Shown: positions 13,101 to 25,800 of the stretch, piece by piece | How the letters are laid out: each line of letters begins with the position of its first letter | How positions within the stretch are numbered: the first letter of the stretch is position 1 | Source of the DNA: Hedera helix | Taxonomy: Eukaryota > Streptophyta > Magnoliopsida > Apiales > Araliaceae | Direction: 5' to 3' | NCBI GenBank assembly: GCA_947179155.2 | Contig: OX359280.1 | Coordinates: forward strand, 11,709,001-11,773,000 | DNA length: 64,000 nt | Translations under genes and position numbers: made by a program | The notes under the pieces: generated by a model | Told to the model about the DNA's origin: nothing | What the model saw: only the letters and a program-made list of their open reading frames with translations | The model's database searches: none

Positions 13101-14803
13101 GAGAAAATGACTAACAATTCTCTCTCTCTAATGACTTAAGTCTTCCATGATGTATAGATATATATCTTATATCTATGAAATTAGACCAACACAAGCTAGC
13201 TATTGGATGCTTACACAAGAAAGCTAACCCATGCTTTAGTTGGTGAGGATTTTGTGGGAAAAGACTCACCAAAAAATTAAAACAAGCAACCTAATTATTA
13301 AATAATTAAATAATAAAATAAAACAATTAACATTTCACTCTCTTTCTCACCATCTTGGACGGCTGACTTGGGGACTTTGTCCCAAAATAATTGACACAAG
13401 TCTCTTTTTTTAAACAAATAATCATTTATATAATTAATTTCCAAATGGCTCAAGCTTTGAGCTTTATTTAAAATACCAATTGGGCTCCTATTAAATTGTT
13501 TGGGCTACTAAATTGTCAAATTTTATTATTCTCCACTTGGGCTACTAATTGACCCATGTTGGGATAATTCAATAATTTACACATTAATTATTCAATCCAT
13601 GATTAAATAAATAATTAGATTGAATAAATAATTAAATATTCTAACCCATAAGTATTAAATTACTAAATGGACTAATAAATATTATTATTAATATTTCACA
13701 TTATTTACATTAATTAATAATCATATTAATTAATTTATTATATTTAATTCACTCATTATATTCAATTTAATTGAATATTTAATTAATGACAACTTATCAA
13801 TTATTTTGATATTAAAACTTTAGAGTGTGTTCGCTAATAATAATATATATAATCTATATATATTATTTATACACATTACTTTACCACAAAAATAATTTCA
13901 CAATAAATTATGAAATTAAAATAAATACAATATATAATTTAATATATATTATTTAGGCCATAAATTAAATTATTTAATATATTTACATTAAATAATTCAT
14001 TTCTCATCAATTATGAAAATAATTCCATTTACCCGAACATTCATTGAAATAATAATATATTTACTCAATTTCTTATTTAAATAATTTATTTAATTATTTA
14101 ATTAATATTACACAAATAATTGTATAATTAAATTTCTCACTCTCATAAATCATTTACAATGATTTATTTAATTATAGAATATATTCATTTAATATATTAA
14201 ATTACTATTTAAAATTACTTAATTAATTTAATCCCTTTATATATATGTACATATATATGAAATTAAATGTTGTACATATATACCATTACTAATCTCCCTT
14301 AATTAATTCAACTACTTTATATAATTTATAATTATATAATTTACATAACTATTCCTCACAAATAATTTATCAACAATTTGCATAATTGTTGATTAATGAA
14401 TAAATTAATTCCACAATAAACCTTTTAATTCAATTCGGATTAATTTAATATTAATCTATCTATTTATCACAATTTAATTAACCATTAAATTATGTTACTA
14501 AATATGCACGCATATATATATTCATATAAATACATATTTAATTTACACGCAACCACGTCGCATAATTACATAACTCCACTAATTAATTCTCTTAATTTAA
14601 TTAGACTTGCTGTTAGTCAAGTTTATTGAATTATCACTTTACTTGCTAACTTATCAAAAATTTTGATATCACCATATCTAAGTTAGTCCGTTAAATTTAA
14701 TTTGGACCTCTATTTATCTATCACTACTAGGTTATCAAACTTCAACCTTTATTAAATATTAAATATTTTATTTCTAATTCATTTAAATATCCGGGATATT
14801 ACA
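10148..14803 (-). repeat. LARD right LTR (5' LTR), 4,656 bp
   Basis: This is colinear with the left LTR at an offset of 6,979 bp, including the 75-bp array (about 11634-12094) and the GC-rich palindrome island (12244-12414). Differences seen by eye include TGTT versus TGTA at the fourth base, AACACT versus AACAAT near 10369, CTTGC versus CGTGC near 10855, GGGATA versus GGGCTA near 13562, and GGGATATT versus GGAATATT at the end. In the element's own direction this is the 5' LTR and would contain the promoter. Confidence 0.92.
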
Positions 14804-16506
14804 ATAAGGATAGTTTTAATATTTTAATGTCATCTATTTATTTTTTTTAAATCTCAAATCTTCCCAAATTTGGAAAAAGAATATTTGATTTTTTTATTTA
14901 TTTAAAATTTCTCTCTTTTCTTTTCTATTTTAAATATTTAAAACATCATTAATTCAATAACGGTTCGACCACTGGTTGAATCAGTGATTCATCCACCCGG
15001 TACCTTTTTAGATTCAATCACCAGGTCTAAAAACCTTGGTTTGAACAACCACTTTTTAAAAGTAAATATAAACCAAAACACCTTTTTGGGTGGACTAGGG
15101 TTTCTGTTCGGTACTCAATCGATGAGTTTAATTACGTTTGAAATGTGACACCCCCAAATGTGGGCCCACACAGCCCAAACTTGAGTTGTCAAAAGACTAC
15201 AACAAAATTATTACAAGGTATAACAATGTTCAACAATACAGTGTATAATAATACATAACTAAGTCTTCACTATTATTATCACACTATTTTACAATACTTG
15301 AAGACTGCGATAGCTATCCCTCGGATTCTCACTCCATTCCCCGGCTAGACCCAGCTACGTTCTCATCTCCTGTTGAAAAGTAATGGAACAAAAGAAAGGG
15401 TGAGCTCAAATAGCCCAGTAAAGAATATCATGACTAAGATAATGACAAATAAATTATCATTAGCATTCAACAATTGAGTTCTTGATAGAATACAATAGAC
15501 TACAAGGTTTATATCAAAAACTGCAGTTAAATTTTTGAACAATGTTTAGATCAATAATAGCAGCGGAATGAGCAATAATTATCCACTCGGTTCTCTTTTT
15601 AGGAAAAACTTCATCAACTTTTATCATCTGAAATACCATTAGTCAAGATAATACAAATTCACAGTTCTTGGTCATAATCATGCAGATCAATAATTCATCT
15701 TTGCACTACAGGCCAAAGCATTCAATATAACATCAACGATCATGATTATACCAGATTTAGCCTTTGGTCATAATCATACCAAACAACAGTTCATCTTTGC
15801 ACTACAGGTCAAAGAGAACATTCACCACGTGCCATAAAAGACACCGAACAAATGTATCGCCTTTAACCTATTATATCGCCTTTTAACCTATCATCTGTTC
15901 AACAATTATATCGCATCTGTGCCCCCGGCCATAGATATTCACAACAACTTGATTTTGGATGATTAGAATGATATAAATGATGAACAGAAGAAACAGGATA
16001 AACAATAAGTATCAGAAGTTTACTTTGTGCAGATTCAAATAATGTCCAAATTTCAACATGATGTGGAGTGAAATTCAAAAATGATATTCAAAATCCACAT
16101 TTCAGAATAACGGTTACAGTTCAATAGAAAGGTTCACGTAAATAGGATGGTTCAATTGAAATGATGAAGTACAACTATTATGGAACATATAATATTTTCA
16201 GGAATTATATAAGCAATAGTTCCATAATAAGTTTCGATTTAGGTGTATGAAAGAAAATAATATCCCTTACCATAGCAGGTTTGATTAACAAAAGGTGAAG
16301 GAAATTAATATCCCTTACCATAGTAAGTTTGAATAATGGAAGATGAAAAAGATGGTATCCCTTATGAGTATAAAGGAAAATAATATCACTTACGAATATG
16401 AAAGAAAATGATATTACAATCGAATATGGAATAAAAATGTCATGTGATAATTCGTGTAAACAATTATTTCCACAAGAGACAAATAAGAAATGAATACAAA
16501 GAGTAA

Positions 16507-16790
16507 TTCACCAAACATGCGGTAATCCGCGTAGTCAGGCTATTCTCAAAGATTAATAAGGAATGAATACGAAAGGTTATTCACCAACAGGCGGTAATCC
16601 GCACCGTAAGGTTATTCCCACAATTTAATAAAAATTGAATACAAAGAGTTATTCACCAAACAAGCGGTAATCCGCGCAGTAAGGTTATTCTCAGAGATTA
16701 ATGAGGAATGAATAAGAAAGGTTATTCACCAACAAGCGGTAATCCGCGCCGTAAGGTTATTCCCACAAATTAATACATGGAAATAAACAG
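16507..16790. repeat. 73-bp tandem repeat inside the solo LTR, four copies
   Basis: Each unit carries TTCACCAA followed by a GCGGTAATCCGC palindrome and a GTAAGGTTATTC-like block. Units 1 and 3 (CACCAAACA, TTCTCA) resemble each other, as do units 2 and 4 (CACCAACA, TTCCCACAA). The array therefore grew as a roughly 145-bp dimer. Confidence 0.8.
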
Positions 16791-17131
16791 CGCATCTTAT
16801 GAGTAAGAAAGAAACGATATTATTTTCGAGAATCAAATAATGACAATCCATTACCTTAACACGTGACTAGATATTGATCTAAATGAGGTTGATTAACTTG
16901 AACAGTACATGTACACTTATAGATCTTCACAAATACTCAAGATAACTTAAGCACACTTAGAGAGAACTTACACAAGAAGTATTTAGAGAGAGAAAGAAAG
17001 AACAAGTAAGGAAGTTTATGAAAAATCCTTAAGTTAATGCCTCTATTTATAGCCAAAAATCTTATCATAACCAAGATTTTCTAATTTAATCCAAACCGTT
17101 CATTTCAAGATAATGTTTAATCCATACCAAT

Positions 17132-17343
17132 CATTTCATCTTTTAAGATTTCTTTAATCTAAACCATTCATTTAAAGATCATCTTTTAATCTACACCATC
17201 CATTTCAAATTCTATATTATCTTTAATATATAACATTCATTTCATCTTTTAAGATTTTCTTAATCTAAACCATTCATTTAAAGATCATCTTTTAATCTAC
17301 ACCATCCATTTCAAATTCTATATTATCTTTAATCTATACCATT
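17132..17343. repeat. 106-bp direct duplication in the solo LTR
   Basis: Two adjacent copies start CATTTCATCTTTTAAGATT at 17132 and 17238 and continue through CCATTCATTTAAAGATCATC and CTACACCATCCATTTC. Shorter echoes of the same CCATTCATTT motif lie on both sides. Confidence 0.8.
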
Positions 17344-19089
17344 CATTTTATATCACCTAACTTTATATTATAAACAAATAACGTTATCAATTCAATTATT
17401 CATCAATAATTCACACTTATTCATTATTATGACTAATTGTTATAAATACAGTGTAGTTAGCTCTCTGAGTTAGATATCAAGTCAATTAATTAATGAAATA
17501 CAACTGTTTAAATAACATCATAATAGAGATAACAATAATGCAGAAAGTATATAAAAGAAATAATACGTTACTGTGTCATTACAATTATTGATTCAATAAT
17601 GTGAATTACTGTGCATATGCTACTATGATAATTATCAGTTTAATCATATGAATTATTGTGCATGTGACAATAAATTCAAATATTGTACGATAACGACTTT
17701 ATCAGTTTAATAATACGAAACACTATGCAATATCGCATGTTACTTGTAATACCGTATATTACTATTCTTTTACCACCAAATATTTTAACAATTAAAAGTA
17801 ATAGTACCATTAACCATTTAAAAAATATTTATGTCATTTTCTATATCTGACAATTATTCGTTGTGGAGTCCACCAATGATTGGTTCGTACGGCGCCGTCG
17901 TACGAATATTCCCCGACAGAACGAATATTCCCCGACCAAACGAATATTGTCCGACATAATATAATTTACACATAACATCCTTAACTTTTAACTTTATCAA
18001 TTTAACCACTTACTGTTTCATGAAAATAAAATTAAATTTTATATTTCATAAAATTCGGGGTCTTACATGAGCTTTTTTAGGAGAAAAAAAGAAAATAAGA
18101 GAGATATTAAACAAATTCTCTCCAAAACTTGAGAAGATTTGGAAAAAAAAAATTATTAAAGACTTGCACTATGTTTGTGATTTTGAAAAAGAGAGGGGAA
18201 AAAACCAAATTATTAGAGAAAATAGAGTGAGAAAAAAGAAATCGATCTATTTTCATTCCTTGTGTTATGAGATTTAGAAGAAAATTTTAATTTAAAAGAG
18301 TATATTATTATTTTACCCTTATAAAATTACATTTGAGAACTATTATAAAGATATTTTTAATATTTTAATGTCATCTATTTTTTTTTTAAATATTTGAAAT
18401 TTTTTTTATTTAAAATTTCTCCCTTTTCTTTTCTCTTCTCAAAAAATTCACAAACAAGGATTTTTATTCAGTTTTCACATCTATATAGCTCGTTAACGAT
18501 ACTTTTCTACCCTACGTATAGCTCTTAGTGGAAGTGATTGTAAATTGACAAATGATTAAAAAAATATATTCTACAATTTTTTGCCTAATAACGGTGAAAA
18601 TTAGTGTTCGAAATATTGTACTCCTCAATAAGGGTTATAGGATGTCGAAATTTTATAACATTTTATAATTTCAAAATATATATATATATATATCTCTAAT
18701 TTTAGAATGAGCCAAAAAGAAAGAAAAAAATCTCTAATTTTATAAAGTGAGTATATTTTAACTCCACGTATCCTCTTTCTCATTTTTTTTGAATCTTTCA
18801 AAAAAATTCATTTTGCAATGTTGTATACATTTTTGTTCACATTGCACCTGATCATTAAGAACTAAAATGAGAATGAAACAAACCTTCATTGAAGACCAAA
18901 CGTTATCAACTTTTACTTAACAACTTCACCACAAAATAAACAGGAAAGTCGTCTCTTAAGACAAATGTTACCATATAAAATCATAGGAAATCTCATTTGT
19001 TCTTCAAGTCTTATATTCTGCAAGCAACACCATATATACATATGCATATATTTTAAAGAGGCCAACTGAAAAGCAATCGAAACTCCGAG

Positions 19090-19824
19090 TCAAAGATTTC
19101 CTCCAAGCAGTGTCACCAGGAAGTCCTGATAGTATCTAGATGTGTCTCCTTTAACTGCATCGTCAAGGCTAGTTTTGTTTGCTTTGAGATATTCTTCTCT
19201 GATTTTCATCGTATCAATTTCAGCTCGAGTTACAATTGCTCTGGTAAGCAAATCTTCATCGGTTCCGAGACCAATGATTGAAGCTCTAACAACCTAGTGA
19301 TAATTGAAAACCAAATGTTGGTTACTCAGTTTGATTTTGTACACTTTGGAAAATGGGTCAAATCATGTATATGTGGCTATGGAGGTATAGGTGTTCTGAT
19401 GTTCATGTTTTAGCAAAAAAGGAATTAAATATAGAGAAAAGAACTTAGTTGCTTAAATCACCTCAGCAAAGTGTTTCTCTGGAGTGTCGATACACCCAAT
19501 TATCAGTCTCAAAATAGATTCCAAGATACCATTGCCACGGCTATTAATGTCCTGTCAAGAGATTCGTCTAAATGAATAGGCCAATAAAGACAAAAAATTG
19601 AAAAGTGCATACAAATGATTTGCTAGTGAAAAAGATGAACCTGGTCAATGGTATTTCCATAGTTCTGCATGTAGCACTGGAAAGTTGCTTTAAGCTGAAA
19701 AACATTTCTAGTGCTGAGTATACACACAACATTATCGTGATCCAGTTGCTTCATCAAAATTTGTAATGTTTGAATTCACTAGTTCTTTATCATATCTGTA
19801 GGAACTCACCAAACCCACCAGAAT
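19090..19824 (-). pseudogene. Partial annexin pseudogene, exons 4-6 only
   Basis: This is the last three exons of an annexin, on the minus strand: exon 4' (19824-19641, 184 nt), exon 5' (19551-19462, 90 nt) and exon 6' (19293-19090, 204 nt). They keep splice AG/GT borders and end in a stop at 19092-19090. Exon 6' still encodes the fourth annexin repeat with GLGTDED and ends in TLLGGNL. Compared with the intact copy at 32397-33161, exon 4' has lost 29 nt (at about 19752, next to a GCTTCAT repeat), which shifts the frame. Exons 1-3 are absent from this copy. It arose with the segmental duplication and should be non-functional as an annexin, although exon 6' remains open. Confidence 0.88.
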
Positions 19825-20697
19825 CTGTACAATACCCCATAACGCCTCAATTGAAAATTTATCAGTTCAAAGCAATGTGATTGTGTTGATCAAGTGTTAA
19901 ATGAGTTAGAGATTGTTGGCGTGTTCTCATAAAAATTAAAACCCGGTACATTCCACTTAGCCATAACCTCTTGAAATATTTCTTTTCGCAAGAATGTAGG
20001 TATACTATGATGAAAATTCATGAGTCTTCACAAAAGTTGCCAAGTATTATTATTGACCTAACGAATTGCGTATTGGTAATTGCATTTCTAAACATGATAC
20101 TTTTATGTCCCAATACTCTAAATTCAGCGTACAAGATTCTTATATCTCTCACACCGTTCCCAGTCAAATTAACATTTCTATTAAAAGAAGAATAATCACA
20201 CACACACATAGTAAGAGAGAGACGACCACTCACATGATGATAAGAAGCATATCTTAAACAAATTAGTGTACAAGTTATTTAGAGGAGCATCATTTTCACA
20301 TGTGTTTTTTATATTTCTACATAGTTCCCTCTCACATGATGGTGTGACTCACTTTATGCTTATGTGAGAGAGGACATGTGGAAATATCAAAAACACATAG
20401 AAATATTAATTACCATTATTCATAAAGTATAATACTCGGATAAGTGTACTAAAGCGAACCACAAACCTAAGCAGAGAAATGACTAAACCTATCCCCCACG
20501 TACGACGTACTAGGTAAGTTGAGGTACCACATCCTCATACCCATACCATGTACCATAACGTATCATTAACCAGAAAGCATTGGTCTTCACATCAAAGCTA
20601 ATGTCGTTTGACACAAATTCACAATCCAATCGAATAAGAAATGTGGACTTCTTATAAAAACCAATACTAGCAGTTAGATGGTGAAAACTTTTGGGAA
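19825..20697. other. Annexin intron-3 sequence in copy A
   Basis: This is homologous to intron 3 of the annexin gene (33162-34040). Small frames in it are not conserved as protein between the copies. It contains the same roughly 100-bp foldback (20299-20399) as copy B. The homology stops at 20697, where a Helitron-like terminus starts. Confidence 0.75.
20299..20399. repeat. Foldback (MITE-like hairpin) in annexin intron, copy A
   Basis: Two roughly 40-bp arms are inverted: CATGTGTTTTTTATATTTCTAC on the left and GAAATATCAAAAACACATAG on the right. CTCTCACAT and TATGTGAGAG lie next to the loop. The same hairpin is at 33641-33742 in copy B, so it predates the duplication. Confidence 0.7.
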
Positions 20698-20830
20698 TCT
20701 ATAATATAAAACAGAGCGGCTCAAATATTAAGGCTTCAACATCCAACGGTCTCAAATTAATTTAGGCTTCAACATCCAACAGTCTAAAATCATTTGGGGC
20801 TTTAACATCCAACGGTCACTAATCTATCTC
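20698..20830 (+). mobile_element. Helitron-like 5' terminus with ~34-bp repeats
   Basis: TCTATAATATAAAACAGAG at 20698 resembles the 5' TC terminus of plant Helitrons and sits directly after an A. It marks the exact point where homology with copy B (34035-34045) ends. Downstream are three spaced copies of GGCTTCAACATCCAACGGTC (about 20731, 20765 and 20799). I did not find a convincing CTRR 3' end with a hairpin, so the extent of the element is unknown. Confidence 0.45.
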
Positions 20831-20914
20831 TCATTCCCCCCTCCCAATTCAACATCTTTTTTTCACAAATTTATCCACTCACATTTTTCGCCAAAATCAA
20901 ATTCACCACTACAC

Positions 20915-20915
<1 letters not shown>

Positions 20916-21007
<92 letters not shown>

Positions 21008-21058
21008 AATAATAATAATCATAATAATTACTATAATAATCATAATAATAATAATAAT

Positions 21059-21091
<33 letters not shown>

Positions 21092-21136
21092 AACAACAAT
21101 AGCAACAATAGCAACAACAATAATAATAATAATAAT
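20916..21136. repeat. Compound microsatellite (AAT)n-(ATG)n-(AAT)n-(AAC)n-(AAT)n
   Basis: This is about 220 bp of trinucleotide repeats: TAA, then about 20 TGA/ATG units, then interrupted TAA, then about 10 AAC units, then TAA again. Frames through it are low-complexity artefacts. Confidence 0.95.
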
Positions 21137-21279
21137 ATGTATATGTAATCGAATATAGAAAGAAGAGTTAGGTTAGAGAATTATGAAAATGAAGAAAGCA
21201 TATGTGAATTGATGCTTTAGTTATGTATATTAATAAATAGCTTAATGAATAGGCCTGGAAAGGCGAGAGTATGAGAATG

Positions 21280-22883
21280 TGGTGTGTTGTCGCATGCATA
21301 CAAAAATAAAAATCTTACTTTGGAAAAATAAATATGTAGTAGTGCAAGTAAGAGTCGATCCCACAGAGAATGATTATTTAATTTTATGTTTTTGCAAACA
21401 AAAATTGGAGGGTTTTTGAATCAAAGAAATAATTTAAATAAAACTAACTAAAATAATTATGCAAGTAATTTAATAAAATAAATGAGAAGAAAAAAACCTT
21501 GGTTTAAGTCAATATCCACTATCAAGAATTTACAACTGATCACTGATGCAAGAATAAATCAATTCATATTTTAAATATTCAACGTGGAATAATTACTCCC
21601 ATTCGAATAATTTTTCTATCTCTCCTTAATTTTAGTTAAGCAGAAACAAGCGATCTAAATAACTCTTACTACTAAATAATCTCAGACAAGCGCTAAAGAT
21701 TTAACCTAGTAGCAGCATAAAGAAATAGAGAGATCGTTGAACTAAACAACACAATCCAAGCGTCTACATTTAATTTAGATGAATATTTTTCCTAAGATAT
21801 AACAATCTTTTGATAAGCAAAATAATTATTAACCTTAGCTGCTTCGCAAATTAAAGTGACCAAACAATTACGGATTTGATATTTAATTTAGCAGTAGATT
21901 TCAACGAATAATAAACTAGTATGCATCCTAGCAATTAAACGAATTAATCATAAAATTAAACACAGAAAAATATTCAATACTCAAAATATAAATTGAACAA
22001 TTAAAATAAATTAGATCTCACAGTGTATAAATCTTGATGGCTTCGATCACTTAAACCAAGAAAAATAATTTAGCTACTCATAATTGTAGAGAACACTAAA
22101 GAATAGAAGAAAGAATTTTTATTCTAATAGAAAAGTTGTATGTTACATTTTGTGTCAAGCTCTCTATTTATAGGCCCCATAATCCTCCTAACCCTAGTAG
22201 GAAGTACACTTTTCAAACCCTAATAGGATTTAAAATACAAATAAAAGTAAAAGAAAAATAAAATAATTATTATCCTAACCCTAATTGGAATTAAAATCCA
22301 ATTTGGAATCAAAAAGTAGCAAAAATTCGCAAATAATTCCGTTTTGGCCAATTTTCGCGTCTGCCAAACGCATCACTCGCTATAGTGACAACGCACAGCT
22401 GCCCGCGCATTGCCTCCTCTGCTGAAACGGCGTCGTTTCGATCTTCCTCGCGTCTGCTGCTTGGACGCGCATTGCGCGAAGCCTGTTTCTTCCGCTTAGA
22501 CCAAAACGGCGTCGTTTTTCTCCTTGCTGCTGACTCCCCATCCGCGCGCATTGCGCGCGAGCCGAATTTTCATGAAATTACAAATTTGCCCCCAAGCTTA
22601 TTTTTTTCCTACAAAATATGATATAAAATAAATAAAAATAATATAAAAATCCTAAAAACACATAATAATAAATAAAACACCTAAAACACTAAAAATAAAT
22701 AAAAACACATAAATAAAAAGAATATAAAAATACTATAAAATTACCTAAATTAACATTAATTAACTAAAATCCTATAAAACCTATTAAAACCAATATGAGC
22801 TAAATAATTAAACATTTAAGCATACAATAAATATAAAAACTAAGTATTAGGGAATAAAAATATCGTATAATGTAACTCTATCA
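21280..22883 (-). mobile_element. Solo LTR of an Athila/Tat-type element, 1.6 kb
   Basis: This is the same LTR family as the element at 40548-46650, in the opposite orientation. The minus strand begins TGATAGAGTTACATTATA and ends CATGCGACAACACACCA. It is flanked by a perfect 5-bp target duplication GAATG (21275-21279 and 22884-22888). It contains the GC island shared by the family: AAACGGCGTCGTTT (22425-22438), AAAACGGCGTCGTTTT (22503-22518) and GCGCGCATTGCGCGCG (22541-22556). No internal domain or second LTR is present, so it is a product of LTR-LTR recombination. Confidence 0.9.
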
Positions 22884-22888
22884 GAATG

Positions 22889-25800
22889 ACAAGGTAAGTC
22901 AGTATGCGTAGAAAATGAGTAACAGTTTGACCTAATCGGTCTATTAAGAATTAACGAAATATTAAAAAAAATTGATATGTGAATATATGAAATTGTCAAT
23001 GAATTAATCTTAATTGATTAGAGTGAGGTAAATATCTATACAATGTGTATGTATACAAGGTAATACTCCTGAAAGTGAGTAGAAGGAATTTAGTGTGAAA
23101 GTATAATTTGAATTGGCGTATGTGTGCTAAGTAATGTACCAAAGAACGTAAAAGTCATATAATGGCTATATCAACGAAAAAGGATAAAAAGATAATGAAT
23201 TTTGGTAATTCGAGCGCAGTTTGCTTTTTAAGGAAGCGATTTATGAAAAAAATGAGTATCTCAACTAATTGAGATGTCGGGAATTGGAATTGATTAAATG
23301 TGGAACCAAGAAGGTTCGTAAGAAACGAGATATGTATGTTATGGTTAAAAGAAAGTTATGTAATCGATTTGCAATTAAATGGCTATTTAAGTCGTAAAAT
23401 GAGTTGATGTAAACGTAGTACGACAGAAAGCGAGTGACTTAATCGGTCAATCGAAAGAAGAACCTATTTAAATGAGCATGAAATAAATTTAATTAAAGGA
23501 AATTTCTATTAAATTGAAAATCTAGCAAAGTTGGATAATGACCAAAATGCCCCTCAACAATTTACCTAATGACCATTACGTCCTAAAGGGCAAAATAACC
23601 AAAATACCCTTGACAAATTGAGTAATGATCGCTATGTCCAAGTGGTGAAATGTCAAAAATGCCATTGACTTAATGTGTGAAATGACCAAAATGCCCTTGG
23701 TTGGTTTAATTATGGTTAGGTTGACTTAACCCAACTTAGGTTAAGTCTCATACACTTAAAAAGCAAGAGAGCCCTCCTCCTTCACTTCATTTTACTGATT
23801 TTTAGCCCTAAGAAAGAGAAAGAGAGAGAGAAACAATGGATATAGAGAGAGAAAGCTTGATTACATGAGTCATGATGCTTGGATGGTATTGAAGCAAGAA
23901 GAAAAGAGGAAGATCTTGTCAAGACAAAGCTTTCTATGCAAAGAATTTGGTCATCCAAGAAGGTATAAAAGTTTTCTAAGCTTGAAACTTTAAGTTATGT
24001 ATGTCAAAATATGTATTTGTGGTTAAAGATATGATTTATGTAAAAAAAAAAAAAGGTGGCTAGAATTGGAAGTTTAGGATTAAACCTAAATATATAAGGT
24101 TGAACATATGTATATGAGGTTGATGTGTGTGAAAGATAGCATGATAATGTTTAAAAGTATATAAAGCATGATTTATAGATAATCATGTGTTTATTCAAGC
24201 TAAAAACTATGATTTGTTGGTTGATCATATGTAATATGTTGAAACTTTTGATGAAAACCTAGCTAGGAAGGTTGGACATGTTTAAAGCATGAGTAATTTT
24301 ATGCTAGATAGCTTTAAAGATGCATTGAAGGTTGACAATCATGTTTTGTAAAAGAAGTTACAATATTAGGCTATAATTTACAATGAAATCAAATCATAAT
24401 CTGTAAAGAGTTTTGAAAGGTGCGTTTAGAAGTTACGTGAATACACAAAGTTGTTAAATGTGTATGTGGTAGCCTATGTGGTTTATGGAGTTAAGTTTAA
24501 AGTTTAAAATTTAAAAGTTGACAAAATGCCGTCAAAGTGTATTTTTGGCAATTTTGAGGAATTAAAGGTGAAATAAAGTCAAACGACTTAGTTTTATGTT
24601 ATTACACGTGTTTAGGTTGATTTAGTAATCAACGAATGAAAATTTGAATGAAAAGGCGATTCAAACGATCGAAATCGATCGTTTCGATACTAAATGGATT
24701 TTAACGGACAAATATTGCCTCGTACGAAGTTTTTGAGGTTTTAAAAGTTTGGACATGTCATATATGAGTTATATGAACTTTTTCAATTGTTTGAATGAAG
24801 TTTTAAAGCAAATGGTCAAAAATCACAAAGTTGAAAAAATTGTGTTTAGAAGTTAGAGAAATTTTCTAAGTCTGAAAATGTATTGAAACGCCCTCCTATG
24901 GGCTAGTGTTTCACTGATTTAAAGGAGCCAAATGAGGCAAGTAAATTTTTTGTAAAATACTAGGTAGTAAGACCTAGTTCTATTATAAATTTGGAGTTAA
25001 TTGGATGTATATTGAATGAGTTAAAAATCAGGAAAGCGAAAGTAAAAATTAGGATTTCTGTTCCATAGGACTACGCCGGGGCGCAATGATTTGTACTGAA
25101 CACTGTGTCGGGGCACAATGTACTGTTCATGGCCAGGAAGATTTCGTAACCAGCGAGGTCTGAAGGCGCGGGGGTGCAGTTGCTCTGCACTTGAAAAGCA
25201 TTTAAGCTTTCAAAAAGCTATGTTTTGACGTGAAATGATAAAAATAGGTTATGTAAAACCTAAATAAATAAGAATGGCCAATATAAAGGGTGTCAAAGCA
25301 TAATGAGATAATGAATGGCATAATGTAACATGCTTAAAGCTAAGTCCAATCATTATATAAGTTTTAAAAATGTCGGTAACGAGTTAGGATGTATTACTAA
25401 CCTATATAAAGTGTAATACATCAAAAGTGAAATGAATAGAGATTATTGGTTAAGAAATTATGGATAAAGTTTGATAAGTCATATTAAGTCTTATGATCTT
25501 ATAATGACATATAAGTGCAATGTTGACAGATAAGGTTCGGATTAGTAACCCGAGGCAAGGAAAGGATAGGAAAGCCAAGCAAGGCGGTAAAGGTTAAGTA
25601 AATAAATGCAGAACATGTAAGTTTTTGGGACTTAAATGTACTAATTGTTCTATGTGAACTATGTAATAGTTGAAATGTGCACTCCGTGCAACTATGTGTA
25701 TTAATTATTAAGTGGAATATGTGTCATTAAGCATAGCATGGTAAAGTAGAGGATACATGATGCATAAATATAAAGTGTAAGCATGAAAGATGTTATCTGA

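Larger units (their letters stand above)
3169..14803 (-). mobile_element. Complete non-coding giant-LTR retrotransposon (LARD type)
   Basis: This 11,635-bp element is flanked by the 5-bp target duplication ATAAG (3164-3168 and 14804-14808). It has two direct LTRs of 4,656 bp each (3169-7824 and 10148-14803), which begin TG and end CA. By eye I find only about nine differences between them. A primer site matching initiator-Met tRNA, TGGTATCAGAGC on the minus strand (10144-10133), lies just inside the right LTR. A purine tract, TAGAAGAAGGGGTGAA (minus, 7840-7825), lies inside the left LTR. The element therefore reads on the minus strand. The 2.3-kb interior has no gag, protease, RT or integrase. 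LTR termini (TGTAATATTCCGG) and layout resemble Ty3/gypsy Tekay chromoviruses. The structure matches large retrotransposon derivatives such as barley Sukkula, which must be mobilised in trans. Confidence 0.93.
15144..18067 (-). mobile_element. Probable solo LTR of a chromovirus (2.9 kb)
   Basis: The plus strand begins TGTGACACCCCCAAATG and ends GGGGTCTTACA, so the minus strand begins TGTAAGACCCCG and ends in CA. That is the usual form of Tekay-type LTRs. Flanks are TGAAA (15139-15143) and TGAGC (18068-18072), which may be a decayed 5-bp target duplication. The surrounding DNA belongs to duplication copy A. Inside are four 73-bp units (starting at 16507, 16580, 16652 and 16725) with the core GCGGTAATCCGC, alternating in a two-unit pattern. 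A 106-bp duplication starts at 17132 and 17238. No gag or pol and no second LTR were found, so it is either solo or an unusually long non-coding element. Confidence 0.65.
2384..20697. repeat. Segmental duplication copy A (annexin 3' half plus flank)
   Basis: Blocks of this interval recur in the same order and orientation in copy B (about 26096-34060). They are 2384-3168, 18262-18541 and 18560-20697, matching 26096-27330, 27290-27562 and 31880-34040. In A they are spread out by the LARD element (3169-14803) and the solo LTR (15144-18067). A lacks a 4.3-kb stretch present in B (about 27563-31860) and the hAT-like MITE of B. A has about 180 bp near 2459-2638 that B lacks. Between the insertions A contains no gene other than the annexin pseudogene. 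The stretches 2351-3168, 14809-15143 and 18068-19089 are AT-rich and hold nothing else I can support. Confidence 0.75.

Noticed and set aside
19971..20257. Three overlapping small frames, with partners at 33304-33593
   Set aside because: They lie in annexin intron 3 sequence of both duplicate copies, and the frames are not conserved as protein.
20946..21158. Open frame of Met/Ile/Thr runs
   Set aside because: It is a translation of the compound trinucleotide microsatellite.
22309..22621. Overlapping open frames on both strands
   Set aside because: They arise from the GC-rich island of an Athila-type LTR. The same artefact occurs at 40979-41173 and 45294-45612.
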